Shown here one piece after another: positions 45,735-59,958 of a stretch of DNA of 64,000 nt (positions are counted from its first letter, which is position 1; each line of letters starts with the position of its first letter). The position numbers and the translations under genes are program-made. The DNA comes from Chondrosia reniformis (taxonomy: Eukaryota; Porifera; Demospongiae; Chondrillida; Chondrillidae): assembly GCA_947172415.1 (NCBI GenBank), contig OX359194.1:2046001-2110000 (forward strand), given 5' to 3'. A model generated the notes under the pieces. That model did no database searches and had not been told where the DNA came from. It saw only the letters and a list, made by a program, of their open reading frames with translations.

Positions 45735-48700
45735 TTACTGTTGTTCAGGCATAGATGTTCCAAATTGCCTTGAAATAATCTTTAGCTGCTGTTCATAGTT
45801 AGCTATCTTCTGTAGTGCCTCATGATAATTATACTTTAAATCTTCAATCTCTTCAAAAAAATTGGAATCAAAGTTATCCAATTCCTTGCGTAGCTAATAG
45901 AACAGCAAGCATATATAATATCATATTAAGCATCAGATTCTATGGCTATAGTCAAAGTATGCAACCCAAAATATAGTTATATATGTATATATATAAATGT
46001 ATATTTATAGAACCAGTGCATGGGTAACTATATTAATCTGTGAGTATGGTATTCATAGCTACATATAGGGTAGAATAGTAGATCTGAAATTAAATGGAGG
46101 TCCACACACTAACAGGCTGGCTAATTATAGGCATTAACTCACTCCTTAATTTCCACAATTACATATTTCCTCTCTAATAATGTACACAAATTTATTAAAA
46201 ACAATCATAATGTACAAATGCATATACGTACGTACGCATATGTTTATATGTATATGTAGATTACAACATACGCACATCTTTATTTTCTTGGAGAAGCTGA
46301 TTTCTCTCTTTCTTCATTTGATGCAGTTGTTCTCTTGCACTGTCCATTTTAGACAGCTCCTCCTCTCTTTTGATAGACATCTTCAAACCTTCTTCAGCAT
46401 CTTTCAAAGTTTTTGTCTAAAAAAGTAATTTAAAAGGTAAAAAATCTTTAAACATATGCTTCACACTCTGAAAAGTGTATATATACAAATGATTGCAAAT
46501 AGTACAATGTATACCATATACAGTACATAAGTAGTGCTACAATAGTACATGTATATAGATACATGTTAAATAATGGTTAAAGGTATCAGAGTTTCTAGAT
46601 ATACTTAAAGTACCTTCTCTTCTAGTTTAGCCTGCAGTTTCAAGACAGTCGATTCTAAAATCTTCACCTGATCAGATTTCTCTCTTTGATCCTCTCTTTT
46701 CTTATGAGCTACTTCAAATTTTGAAACTTTGGCTTGCAAAATGGACACTTTTTCCCTTTCCTATAGTTAGATGAAACACAGATAGCAATGTGCTTGTAAG
46801 TACATGTAACATGTGATTACCCTGACCTCCTGCAAATCTTTTATGAGTGTGTCCCTTTCTCCCTTGATTTTGGTATTTTCAGCTTTCAGGACCTCTAAAG
46901 AGTCCTTTTTAGCTGTCCCTTCTGATTCCTCTCCTCCTCTGGACCTCCTAGAAGACTTCCTTTTCAGTTCCTCATTTTCTGATTTTAACTTTTCTGTTCA
47001 ATTCAGATCAAAGAGAATACCCAACACTAACTACCTATTCTAGAATACATTAAAAAGGGTATTGCATGTACATACGTATGTATGTGCTTAATAAGAAACA
47101 AAAACGGTCCTGGAAACTAAGATAAAAGAGTAGACATTACAAAATTTCCTGACTGCCAGCAATTGACATACCAGAATTAAGGATAGTAGATTATTTTAAC
47201 CATTGAATGTGCTAGCCATGGTTTTGGAGCAAGTTTAACAGATGAGCTATATACTTAACAGTTACAGGCATATAATATTGTCAGATGATGATAATAGTTT
47301 GTTAGAGATGAAAATCAAGATAGAACATCAAATATACAGAACATATTAAAGAATAGTTTGGGCTTGCAAAACCTACCGATGACACGTTTCATGGCATTTA
47401 CAACTCTTTCTAATTCGGCAGCTGATTTTGAAGTGACTTCCTTCTTTTCACCAGACTGGGAAGACAAAGCTTTCTTCTCTGCTTCAGTTAGGGACCTTTT
47501 AAGAACTTCAATGTACTCTTCCAAATCAGTAACTCTAGTCTACATGCAAGTTAAGGGACAATTATGAGCCATTTTGCCATCCTCAAGGTTAAAATACTAC
47601 TTGGTCTAAACTCATAAACAGCCAATAAGTAGCTTGAAATCATACTTCAGTTCAAGCTAATTGTACCCTTTAGGCCTTACATTTACTGAGTAGCTCCATG
47701 GCAATGTATGTATACTGTACATATGTATGTACCTTTAGTATTATCCCATAGAATTGCTTGTATATATGAATATACTGTTAGTAGATATACGTACTTGTCC
47801 CATAATAGTGTATAAATATATATGAAAGAATGTACCTTTAGTCTTGGTAAACTTGAGACGGCCTGCTCATGTTCAAACTGAAGCATCATGTTTTCCTTCT
47901 GACATTTCAACAGCTGATTTTGTAAACATTCAATCTGTTCAAGGAGACTAGAAAAGTCCTCAACATCAGAGAGTACTTTCAGTTTGGATATGGTATGTTG
48001 CAGGTCAGCCTCCGCTTTGGACAAAGCACTTGTAGTTGAGTTATCACCTGACAAGCCATGCTGAAATTTAAGCTTTTGAAGCTGTAGATTGTAAATAACA
48101 ACAATAATACTACAATTTTAAAACTTGTACACTACATGCTCTAGAAAGATCTTCAATATGCATGGACTATTCAACACTAGTAATAATTATAGTAAATCCA
48201 TAGACAAATGATATGTATATAAAAATAAATATTAAATCTATAGTCTACTAATATACATATATAAATGTAATTCAGATACAGATGTATATATAATAGGATG
48301 TCAAAGTTGCTCACATTCTATTCAAAATTATCACGTTATCATACCATGCAATCTGTCAAGTTATACTACGTACTACAATTAACAAAGTGAGCAATGCCTT
48401 ACGCAAGAAGCCTAATATAAGGGATACAAGGAGTACAGTACCTCATTCTCAAGCTCAAATATTCTGCTTTTCATCTTAAATGCTTCCTGGTGATGTTCCA
48501 GTGAAGGAAGCTGAGCTCCTACGGGATGTGTTAGCTTAGCATGTGGCTCTTTTGTGGTAGTGTGGTCTTGTGTACTGTCTGCCACATGAGCTCTCTGGAG
48601 GGATTTCAGTTTCGACTGCAACTGAGATCGTTCTCTCTCAGATCTGGTTAAAATAAAGGGAATGACTTAAATGGGAAAAGTAGGCGAAAAGAATTCAAAC

Positions 48701-51700
48701 TGCATGAAAATATATATGATGCCAAATGTACATAGATGATGCTTAATCTTATTTCCTAGCAGTGACCTACATTATGTCCTAAAATTGTTAGGAAGAAGGA
48801 CATTATACTGAAAGGGCAACAAGAGTTGGGTTATTTGGCTGGCCCAGATTAGTTAACTTGTATACTGCATGTATTTTAATGTTGCAGTTATGTATGATTC
48901 ATAAGAAAAGATGTGTTTATTCTGTCAAGAATACCTTTCAATGGTTTCTCTAAAAGATTTAATTTGTTTCTGGTTCTCTTCCAATTCTCTTGTTTTCTCT
49001 GATAACTTAGCCTTCACACCTTCTAACTTTCTTTGCCATTTTTTACTTTCTTCCCAGCGAATCACTTCATCAGAGGACTCCTATGATAGTAAATGCAAAA
49101 GGAATACGTAGGACTGGATTCCTACGTATTTTGAAATGAGATATGAATATGTATTGATGGCAGGTATCAATAAATAGCAATTGGATATACTGTCCATACA
49201 TACATATATACGTATGTAAAATAGATCTTATCTTTGAGATGGTACATCTTTTAGTCTTTTGAACATCTCGAGATGCAGTTGGTTCTTTTAGGATTTGAAC
49301 ATTTTGACCCTGCATGGGGTCTTCTACAGTGACTGAATCAACTAAGAACCAACTGCATCTCTAAAAGCTCAAAAGACTGCCATCTCAAAGATAAGTTTGG
49401 CACAGTAAGGTGAAATTTCTATCATCTAAAAGTATTAATTTAGTTGGAAGTATTGAAGTTGGAAGCAGTCGATATATTAATATTAACCAGTAAATGTCAA
49501 ATACCCAACACTACATGAATGTCAGTATATACATATGTAGTGTGTGTGGTACAGAAGGGAGTGATTGTAATTTTAGACACTTGAGTACCTTTAAGGTGTG
49601 CTTGACTTGTGCAGTTCCAGATGGGCCACCACTCCCTGAGGTTAAAGTCACATTTATTAGCTGTTCTCGAGCTGCTTTCAGAGCGTCTTCCAATTCACGA
49701 CATTTCTGCTTCTCCTTGTCTAATTTTGCTTGGAGAATTTTAACTCTTTTCTGTAGCTCCTCAACTTCTGAATGGTGTTCTATTCTCTGCTGCAACTACG
49801 TATGTATATTCATGTACATATGCATAAGATTAAAGTATCACTGATATTATGAAAGAGAGATATAATTCAATCTGTGCTACTTACCTTTTCCATCTCTTCA
49901 GTCATCTTTCTCTCCCTGTCATGGACCTGGTCAATCACTTTTTGTCTGCTTCTCACTTCAGCTTCTAAATTGGAGATTCTACTGTCACGCTGAAGTAGCT
50001 TCTCTTCCAGCTGATCAATTATTGCAATATTCCTCTCTCTAGCTTGCTGGCTCTTCAGCATCTGTTCCTCAAGTGACGTAACCTGAGACTGTAACATGTC
50101 CACTTTAGCCTATACAATGCAAGATGGATGACGAAAGAGAATAGAGCATGTATAGATATTTATCCAATTAATTATTTTCATCTTTGAATTGGTTCATCTT
50201 GAGTCTTGTGAGTGTCTAGAGACGCAGTTGGTTCTTCTTCTTCTTCAGACGTTTCAACCCTAAGGGTCTCTTCAGTGAACCCTCAGGGTCGAAACGTCTG
50301 AAGAAGAAGATAATAAACCAACTGCGTCTCTAGATGCTTGCAAGACTCAAGATGAACCAATTCAAAGCATTGGCGCAGTTAGAAGAAACCCTTATCATCT
50401 AATCAGTGTGTGAAATGATACAGAGTACCTCTTACAGTCATGATCCCTCAAGCATTAGCAAATGATTATCATTGACATATTTATGAATTATCTCTCTATA
50501 CCTGCAGTTCAACACATCTCCTTTCCAGTTCAGCTTCTTTCCCACTCTCTTCACTCTCCAATTTACTTTCTCTCTTCCTATCCATAGCCTTTTGGGTCGC
50601 CTCTATCAGTTCACCTCTAACTTGAACAAGAGCTTCTGTCAGCACCTACGTATGCAACACAATCACAGATTTAACCAATGACCTCATATTCAACAGTCCT
50701 GATACTAGCAATTAAGTAAAGTTCTTAAATTACTACCCCCATTTGCTAAAATTGTGGATCCACCTCTCGCTCTGTACCACAGAATGTTAATTAAGAGAAT
50801 ATACGTGCAATAGGTTATAGTATACAAGCTTAGCCAACAAATGGTTAGCCAACAGTTATCTAAATACAGTGTATTAACTTTGTATTGCTGGTCTTTAGAC
50901 AGGAGCTCCTTCTTTAGTCTTTCAATAACTGATTGACTGGCTCTCAGAGGTGACTTTAATGCTTCCTGTCTTGAAGCCCTCAATTCTCCTTCCATCACTT
51001 CAACCTACAAAACGAGAAAGAGTTAATTTGTATACATAATATGTATACGTATGTGAATGTATATGTACGTATTATATAGATACGTACTTCTGTTTCCAAA
51101 TGTGCAATTCTCCTAGATTTCTCAGTAATCACTTTTTCCAATTGTGCAATTTGATGCTGATGTTCTGATTCACAGCTAAGTTAAAAAAAACATGGCACCA
51201 TGTAAAACGAAGTGATATGTTACAAGACTGCAAATGCAACAATACAAAAATGTGAAAATAAAGCAATACTAGTGTAGTATAGCAGTAAATATTCATGCTG
51301 GAGCATGTACATATACTAGTGTGCTGCATATAGCCAACAATACTGTAGATTGGAAATACTGTTATCTTAATAAAGCAGTTGAGAGGTAGCTAATATGTAA
51401 ATGGTACATAAGTTTGCTACTAATCAGTTCGGATACTTGTTTGCTTCTTGTTTGAGTCTATTGATGTGCTGCTGATACTGCTCCGAAGAGACCTGCTGAT
51501 CCTCCCTCATCACCTTCACTTTAGCCATCACCTCTGTACACTGAATCTCCTTTTGTGCCAACGTGTCCTCAAGCTCATGAATCTTGGCTAGTAGTTCATC
51601 ATATTTGGATTCTGATGGTATCTTGTGTATTGCATCCTAAGGGATATGGTTAGTCAACGATCAAACACACTTGAGGTACATGAGACATCAAAGTTTTGTG

Positions 51701-54700
51701 TCGAGAACTACATTATGGTGAACCACTACTATTGCATTGTATACGTACGTATGTAGAGAGTATATTTGATTATTTGTGAATCTTTTATAGTATATATACA
51801 CTACATACGTATGACCAATTTAGAACACTACAGTATATTCTATTCAATATCTCTTTTGAGCAGTTGTTGAAGAAGACACCAGGGTCAAAACATCAAACAA
51901 TACTACCCAACCAAAACATTGTGTCTTTAGAAAGTGGAAATAGATCAACCCTTTAAACCTTTATTATATCTACTGTATATTCAAATAGTAAATCTATACG
52001 TACTATACAGGTGTACGTAGATTCTACATAGACATGTAGATGCTATAAATAATGTATGGACATGCAGACAAGTCATACATATAAAATTACAAAGTTACCT
52101 AAAAAGCTATAAGTTTTACACTATTGCAAGGAGACACTGCACCATACCATGCTAGCCTGTTTAAACTTCATAAAGGCAGTATCCTTTTCTTTTTGAAGCT
52201 TTTTGATGACTGACGTCATTTCCTTCTTATGTTCATGAGTGAGAGTGTGAGCCTCCAGGTGGGCATGTTGCAACATTCCCTGATACTTCTCCACCTGCGC
52301 TTCCTTCTGCACTATTATACTCTATAAAGGATACATGGAGACATAAGTTGAAGATTTTGCTATGAAGCTACTGTACATACAGAAGCATGTCAATTTATTG
52401 TTTAAGTGTTTGGTGAATGAATCAAAAATGATAAAAAACATAGTATTGGTTCGTTTACTAGATATAGTGCTAATTCAATTAATACTTATTTCAGTAGCCC
52501 TGTGTAGTACATATATACAGCATCCAATCAGGCAGCAAAAATATGTTCAAAGTAGAATTGACTTTCAAATTAACCATTTATTAATATATGATGAGGATAC
52601 AGTGGGAAATTTGAAAGTATCCAAAAGCATAATATTTAAAAATTCCAATTAATTTGATTCCATAGTACAATGATACCTTCAAGTCGTTAATAGTCTGCTG
52701 AGCTACGTTGATGGTAACTAGATCCTTCTCTGCAGTTGCATGGTGTAGAGGTGAACTGTCTCTTAGTCTACCTAGTTGGATACGCATTTCTGCCATTTCT
52801 GTCTCCCTCTTTAACAAGACACTCCTAGTCTCTTGAAGAACTTTCTCCAAAGCTGAGGCATTCTAGAAGAAAATATGGAAAACAGTTGTGTGCTATAATA
52901 AGAATGAAATAATTATAACTTACCATTTTGCTTGTAGCTAAGTCTGATTTCAAAACAGCCAATTCTGAATCTTTAACTTGAATTGCATCTTTGTGCTGAC
53001 CCTTACTGGACATAGCAGCATCTACCTCATGTTGCAACTTCAAAATTGAAGATTTCTGATCATCAATAACCTTCCTGAGATGAGTAATTTCAATCTTCGG
53101 ACAAGAAAACAATTGTGACTGATAGAGTAGTGCATGCAGCTTATCTTAAAAAAATAGTTAAATACTGTAAAAGATTGACTGCTATGCATCAGTTCTAAAT
53201 TTGTCTTGATGCACTTATAATGGTTTTACAACAACAGAATAGTTATCCTGCTTGCTCTCTTTCACTTGACGTTCGTACAATCCCTAATTCTGTACTTATC
53301 TCACAAATATATGACATATGTACGTACAGTAGCTGTAAATAACCTTTACAAAGTTGAACACACCTTAGTGGAGTTAAATTGTGTTCCACTTTCAACACCG
53401 GCTGGCCACGCTTCCCTTCTAAACTCAAGGCTTGGCACATCTGATGACAGTCTCTTGATACTGTCTGATGTAGGCATTGCAAGAGTATACTTCCTGTGCA
53501 AGGCCTACAGAGACAGGAAGTATAATTATAGAGAACTGAGAACATTAAGAATAAGCGCATATTGATGGCCATTTAAATGAGGGCTCACTCTGACATCTCC
53601 TTGGAGCTGGGTAATCTTTTCAGTATAATCTTGTTTGACTTGTCTCAGCTCCCGTTTCTGATCATCTAACTGCCGCTCGGTCTTCAGTAGGGAGGACTCT
53701 AAAGCAATCTTTTCCAACCTCACAGCTTCAAACTTCTGAAGAGCAGAGGCTTCGCTAGTTTGAAGAGCACTCAAGTACTGATTGAGTTTGGCTACATGAT
53801 GTCAGGCAATAGTATGGCCACAAGGCATAGCCCATTTATTATAGATATATACATATGTCTAAAGTGTATATGTACATACATGTTGTAAGGGAAAGTTTAA
53901 AAGTGGATTTGAAAAGCTTGCTATATGTATTGGAGACTATAGTAAAGGTGCCTATAATTGATGGACATCTAATAAAGAATTTGAATCAACCGACATTTTT
54001 AGCTGTACAATTAGCTGTATTGCATGCTGTGGTATTGTGAACAAGAAGTATTTTGTAACAGGAAAAGCAGAAATCTACAGTTTTTCAAGCAAGCATGTCT
54101 ATGTATACATACTTATATATACATATATGTATGTAAGGGTTTAATAACATATAGGTGACCTTATTTTATTATATACAGACAATGTGTATAATACCCAATG
54201 TACAAAATATATAAACTTATTTTATTTGCTCACCAATAGTGACTCCGGCATCTGATTTACTTTGAAAGTCTAGCAGCTGCTGTTTGAGTAGTGTTATCTC
54301 TTGTTCCTGTGATTGGCTAATGGTTGCCATGGCAAGGCACTGCTCTCGGCTGAAGGCTTCCATTTCCTTTACCTCTTCAAGCTCCTTTGTTAGCTGCTGT
54401 CTCAGATGCTCTGAAGACTGCAACCTTTGGTGCAATTGGGTAACTTTACAGTTTCCATCTGCCAAACCTATGTCAGTTGTAGTAGCAATCAAAATAACAG
54501 ACAAACTATTTGCCACAAGTAAAGCTACATAGATACATATTAATCATTTTAAAACCTGCTATTATGGGATTTATGGGAGTAAAAGCACATAACCTAGACA
54601 AAAATTGGAATGTATTCTATATTCTAAATAATATTGGAAACACACACATATCTACAGACTCCTAATCAGTAAGGATAGAATACCAATGGAAATTCATTAA

Positions 54701-57700
54701 ATCTAATAAAAGTATTAAATAAGCAAATGGTCATAGTTCCAAGACACTATTACCTGATATATCCTGTCTGAGCTGTAGCTCTGCTTTTTGCATGTCAATA
54801 ACTTGCTGTGCAAGCTGTGTGTGTTGTAAAAGAGAAAGAAGCTGACATGTTATCTAAAGCAATGTAAGCAGTTTGATTACTAATCTATTTACACACCTCT
54901 GTACATCTGTCTTCAAGAGTTTTACATCTTGACTCCAAATGTGTCACAACTTCATTGGCCTGAATAGATTGTAAAAATAAAATTCTCAAACAAGATAGGA
55001 AAACATAATAAAGTGTTAGGTGTACATCCAACATATTGAAGTATAGTATATAAATAGAATGCTAGGTACCACACTATGCCCGTACATTGTGGGAACGTCT
55101 GTAAGAATGACTAGGAATGTTAATTGGACTTGCTAACCTGTACATTTGGTGTGCTTAGTCTTTCTGCTAAGGCAGTCTTCTCAAGTAGCAGATGCTGCTT
55201 ATTAATGGAAGCTTGCAGTTTACCACTCAAATCAGAGTATTCCCTTTCTAAGGATTGTAATTCAGACTTTGGAATCCAATCCAAAAATTTGGATTCAAAA
55301 TCACTCAATTTATGTTCAGCGTCAGCTTTCCATTCCAGTAGGTATTTTAACTTTTTAGTTTCAGTTTTGGAAGTAGGTTTTTCCTCTTTCAAGACAGAGA
55401 ACCTCTAAATTGAGAAGCAAATACAAACTGAAAGATTATTCTATTTGAAAATTATGGAAGGAATAATATTCAAATTCCTTTAAGCTGGAACATCATAAAC
55501 AGTAACCTAGCTCTGTAACACAAGGACACAAAGATTGTGAATGTATGTATGATTCCTAAGTGAATTAAAACCTTTTGGAGCTGTGATGCTTCATTTTGAA
55601 CAATCTCTAACTTCTTGGTTAACAATGCATTTTCCTCTTTCAATTGAGTTACAATATGACCAATTTCTTTCAGATTTTCATCTGAATCAGGAGTTATGTG
55701 CTTGTCTGTTACTGGATTCTATAGGTAGTAAATTAGATTAAAATACAGTGAAGGTTCTGTAATACACAGAGAGAGGCTGCACGTACACTACATATGGAGT
55801 ATTACAGTACATTACCATATAAGATACAGTATGTCATATATGTATTACATTTAAGTTAAATATAATCATCTCATATGAAAAATATGTATATTTATTAATG
55901 TAGGCATAGTCTAACTTATTAACATGTTAACATGTCAGCTTCATAGTGTATTAGTTACATTTACATTTCCTACTGTTTGCAGTATGTAGATTTCCATACG
56001 AATGCTAAGAAAAGAACTTAATATTGTATTACATTAGGAAGTCCATTAGTGGTTGAAACTAAGCATTAAAGGTACATTCCAGAAAGGAAAACAATTACCT
56101 TTATAGTTCCCATAGGACTGGATGTAACTGACTGCTTTTGTGTCTGCTTCAAATCATCCAGAAACCTGTTAAGCTGCGTTTCCCACTGATTTTTTGCTTC
56201 AAATACAGCCTAACAATGCAATTTTGGTATAACACGTAAACAAACAAATACTGTACATACGTTCCACTGTATCATTTTTAAAATTATATGCAACAAATTT
56301 TGATAGAAAATGACAAAGCAAGCATAAAGGATTCACCAGGGCCAAGGTCTCACAAAAGAAAAGACAAAGACTCCCAGGGTCACTGATGAAGGGTGAAATT
56401 CACAGAAACAGCGCTGTCTGGCCCAATGTAGAAAAAGAATAAGGAGAAAACACTTGTATCCTCATCCAAAACTCTCCCCAGGTTTAATTCCCTATAGGCT
56501 TTCCAATTTATTACAGAGTAGGCATAGCATGTAGGAAAATGGTGTATTAGGCTATTCATGAAAAAATCCATTGCATATCTGTAAACTTATGAAAACAAAC
56601 TCTCTACGTTTACTCCCTAGTGTTAGTTAATTAGGCATTAGTAGCTAGAACTAATATGACAATTGGGTGCTATAGAATGTTGTATAATGTAAGATAAAGA
56701 ACTTCTTGAGCTGATTTAGTGTACACTTGTGGTTATGTTACAATCAGTCTGACCCAGTGGAGAAGAAGATGAAAGAAAGGAAAAGAAGGAAGAAAAGACT
56801 CCTGTATCCTCATCCAAAAGCTCTCTTCAGGTTTAGTTCCCCTATAGGCTCTTTTACAGAATAGGCATATAGCATGTAGGAAAATGGTATATTAGATTTT
56901 TCATGTACAAACACAGTGGTATACTTTGCTATGTCTTAGTTGTTTACATCTGTTTCAGTGCTTACTAAATACCCATAAAGTGAAATGGGAAAGCAACAAG
57001 CAATAATGTATACAGACAAGGCAATATAACGGTAACCATGGTAATCATACAACTACATAGGTACAACACCTAACAATATACATAGGTCAATGGGAGTATA
57101 GGATAAAGTTTAAAAGTTCACTATAAATCAGGCCAGATTAATCATAATGTGATTAAAGAGTCATTTTAGAAAAATAAATAAGTATCTTTGGGATGGTACA
57201 TCCTTCGACTTCTTGAGCATTCGACCAAGAAACGAAACCAGACTGCGTTTTTAAACGCTTAAAAGTCGAAGGATGTACCATCTCAAAGATAAGTTTGACA
57301 TAGTTAGAAGGAATCCTTATTCTATTAATAAATAAGTACATGGCTGAATGACTTTGCAGTAAAATAGGTAGGCATAATTGTACACACGTAGCATATCACA
57401 GCTAACTCCATTGAGTAATCGAAACAATTGTTGCATATTAATCGACATTTCAATTGGCAAAAACAATGATTATACAATAGTTGACATATTAATGGTTAAA
57501 GCTGTGGTAGATCCATAAAAGGGTGATCTTTCCCAAAAGTGCAATAGCTTAATTAAATTATGTTAAAGAAGCAAATGTTCTTGTTCATTGGATGGTTATA
57601 GAAAAGGAAATTAGTTCAGCAAATATTTTAATTAGATTAAATGGCTAATTAAACAGGTATGCATGGCATGCTTATGAAATATAAAATACAATTGAATAAT

Positions 57701-58907
57701 TGAAACATACACAATTACATTATTCTCAAGAAGAGACAGAACTGATGGTGTTTTTATGAAATAAATTTCAAAAGAGAAACACCAGCACTACACCTGTAAC
57801 AATTATGTTTAGATACAGTAACATTTAGCAGACTGCCTCCAAACACACATTTACATATCTTTTGAAAGGATCATCTTTTGCAGTCACTGAAGAAGACCCT
57901 CGGGGTCGAAACATCTAACATCCAAGAAGATTGCATAAAAGTCGATAGATGATCCTTTCAAAAGATAAATTCGACGTAGTTGGAAGAAATCCTTATTGTA
58001 TTACAATGCAGGGTGTTCAACTAAGTAGATACTACGATACTTAGAACTACAGACTGTGTGTGTGTGTGTCAGTATTACGTAATACAATTATTATAATACA
58101 ATATTATGTCTAAATACAATGATAAATAATCTAAATATAAAATAATTGTTCACTTGAAAATTGTAACACTATATTTTACATTGAAAATGGCCATTGAACC
58201 AAAATATTATCAAGTAGAATATGAATAGAAATACATACGTATATATAATCAATCCTAACTATTCTCTAAACTAAGGTGTTGACTAGTTAGAGCAATCTAA
58301 ATGATTCGCATATACGTAGTATGTCACAGTTACAAGGTACCTTCATACGTACAGTACGTACGTATACATTTATATACAAAAATAACTGCACATACATACA
58401 AATGCATAGCAGATATTCAGTGATATACGTAAGTATATTCATGTATGTACAAACAACTTACCTTAGTGATCATGGACTCTTGATCAGCTGTTAAATCTTT
58501 ATAAGACAAGGGAAAGTATAAAAGTCAACATACCAAAAGTTATGCATATATATATATATAATCAAAAATTACGTACAAATTGGTTAAACATACTTTTGAA
58601 AAGGAAAAGAAAAAAATGACTGTACCCTTAGATGGTTAAAAGGTGAGAAACTCATGAAGCATTTAAAAGAGTTTTTTACACAGTTAGAAGAATCCTTATT
58701 ATACTAAGTATATACGTCTGCATACTAGTTGTAATAATATATACATTACATTAAATTGAGGCTTAAATTTAATAAGACACGTACTGTAGCTAAGGTCAAA
58801 TGAATCATTTTACCATTTCCATCAACTTCTTCTTTTCCAAGAAATGGAACTGACTGTTCTTTTAATTGAGTCTTAAGCTTTTTATTCTTTTGTTGCTGCT
58901 TAAGAAC
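45735..58907 (-). CDS. CEP290: CEP290, C-terminal half (27 exons)
   Basis: CEP290 is a long coiled-coil protein of the ciliary transition zone and centriolar satellites. In transcript order, exons run 58,814-58,907; 58,462-58,496; 56,099-56,209; 55,572-55,718; 55,138-55,404; 54,897-54,959; 54,754-54,814; 54,234-54,467; 53,589-53,791; 53,364-53,504; 52,924-53,094; 52,677-52,862; 52,148-52,321; 51,437-51,636; 51,088-51,175; 50,879-51,004; 50,502-50,645; 49,885-50,109; 49,589-49,795; 48,935-49,080; 48,442-48,643; 47,836-48,081; 47,377-47,539; 46,827-46,993; 46,614-46,760; 46,276-46,416; 45,735-45,893. All phases agree, giving about 1,415 residues of coiled coil. Diagnostic stretches: LKQQLLDFQSKSD, INVAQQTINDLK, EVIRWEESKKWQRKLEG, and the C-terminus FDSNFFEEIEDLKYNY, nearly identical to the vertebrate end. 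The first exon starts with an acceptor, so the N-terminal half (roughly 800-1,000 residues) lies beyond 64,000 or is absent. No lesion seen. Confidence 0.93.
49228..49395. repeat. Foldback element F2 in a CEP290 intron
   Basis: Arms beginning TTATCTTTGAGATGG and ending CCATCTCAAAGATAA, with AACCAACTGCATCTC near the centre. The core has an imperfect GACCC-GGGTC hairpin. A shared tail (GTTTGGCACAGTAAG) follows. Confidence 0.8.
50181..50367. repeat. Foldback element F3 in a CEP290 intron
   Basis: Long arms from TCTTTGAATTGGTTCATCTT to its inverse. The centre carries two opposite core motifs (50,251-50,277 on the minus strand). The tail GGCGCAGTTAGAAGAAACCC follows. Confidence 0.85.
56340..56560 (+). 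repeat. Dispersed repeat R1, copy in a CEP290 intron
   Basis: CACTGATGAAGGGTGAAATT through GCATGTAGGAAAATGGTGTA; about 200 bases upstream of a second copy. Confidence 0.75.
56748..56912 (+). repeat. Dispersed repeat R1, second copy in the same intron
   Basis: Starts at GTCTGACCCAGTGGAGAAGA and lacks the first part. Very close to the receptor phosphatase copy at 42,733-42,965. Confidence 0.75.
57183..57291. repeat. Foldback element F4 in a CEP290 intron
   Basis: Nearly perfect arms (TATCTTTGGGATGGTACATC to its inverse), with AAGTCGAAGGATGTACCATC on the right. Family tail CATAGTTAGAAGGAATCCTT follows. The hairpin core motif is lost. Confidence 0.85.
57855..57967. repeat. Foldback element F5 in a CEP290 intron
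   Basis: Arms TATCTTTTGAAAGGATCATC and inverse. Core at 57,885-57,912 reads CACTGAAGAAGACCCTCGGG then GTCGAAAC. Family tail follows. Confidence 0.85.
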
Positions 58908-59498
58908 CTAATCATAAACAAAGTACATCTACGTACATACGTGTGGAGACCACATTGGTATGAGAACAAACTTAAAAATATGTACAACAAGAAATGATTA
59001 ATTTCTCCCTTACCATAATGTGATTATATAACTGGGACATTGGTACTCAAGATCATGTGTTACAGGTCAATTCACATAAACACTTATGTATAAATACATA
59101 TACGTACGTATATACAAATGTACTAGGTATAGCATACAGTAGGTTTGTATACACTTGAAAAGTCTGTTAATAAGAGGATGATTACAAGGTATTGGTGCCA
59201 ATGTTATAGAATGTTAAGCACCGCTAATCCTATATACGGAGTTACACATCAGTGGCATTATAATCATATTAGGAAATAAGACCTTCCTTATTTTGAAATT
59301 TAGTATATTAAGATGCATATGAATAACAGGGGCGGAGGCAGCTCCTAAAAAGTGGGGGCTCCATCTTTCATGGAACTGGACCAGTGGCAAAACATTTTGC
59401 TACCACTACACTACTACTACTACTGAATTTGTTGAAAATTCTCATTAGTGGGAGCCTCGGCTAAGCTTCAGAATGAGGGGCTAAAGTCCCCCTGCTCC

Positions 59499-59703
59499 CT
59501 GTCCCCCCCCCCCCCCCTGCCCCACCTGCCCCACCTGTCCCCCCTGCCCCCCCCCCCCCCCCTGCCCCACCTGCCCCACCTGTCCCCCACCTGTCCCCCC
59601 TGCCCCACCTGCCCCACCTGTCCCCCCTGTCCCCCCTGTTCCCCCTGCCCCACCTGCCCCACCTGTCCCCCACCTGTCCCCCCTGCCCCCCCCCTGCCCC
59701 ACC
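59499..59703. repeat. C-rich/G-rich minisatellite
   Basis: Plus strand consists of CCCCACCTGCCCC and CCCCCCTGT units, minus strand of long G-runs. The glycine- or proline-rich frames across it are artefacts. On the minus strand, which is the sense strand for CEP290, the runs could form G-quadruplexes. Confidence 0.93.
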
Positions 59704-59958
59704 TGCCGCTACCCTGAATAATTTGAAGAAGAATAGGAAACTTTCAATATTACTACTGATGGTCTTTAATATATGATCTGACAAGTGATATGGTACTCAA
59801 GCCCCCTAAAAGGCAACAACAAGCATGTCTAAATAAGATTAGGATGGTCACTTAAGCCATATAATGAGCGGAAATATAAGATTATGCAGTGACTAAGTTA
59901 TGACTAGTAATTATATCCCATAGTCAAATTAATTGGTATAGTTTTGGTGCAATCCTTC

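Noticed and set aside
54284..55408. Plus-strand serine/cysteine-rich frames (54,284-54,532 and 55,124-55,408)
   Set aside because: Antisense shadows of CEP290 coiled-coil exons.
59448..59784. Proline/cysteine-rich and glycine-rich frames
   Set aside because: Low-complexity translation of the C-rich/G-rich minisatellite.
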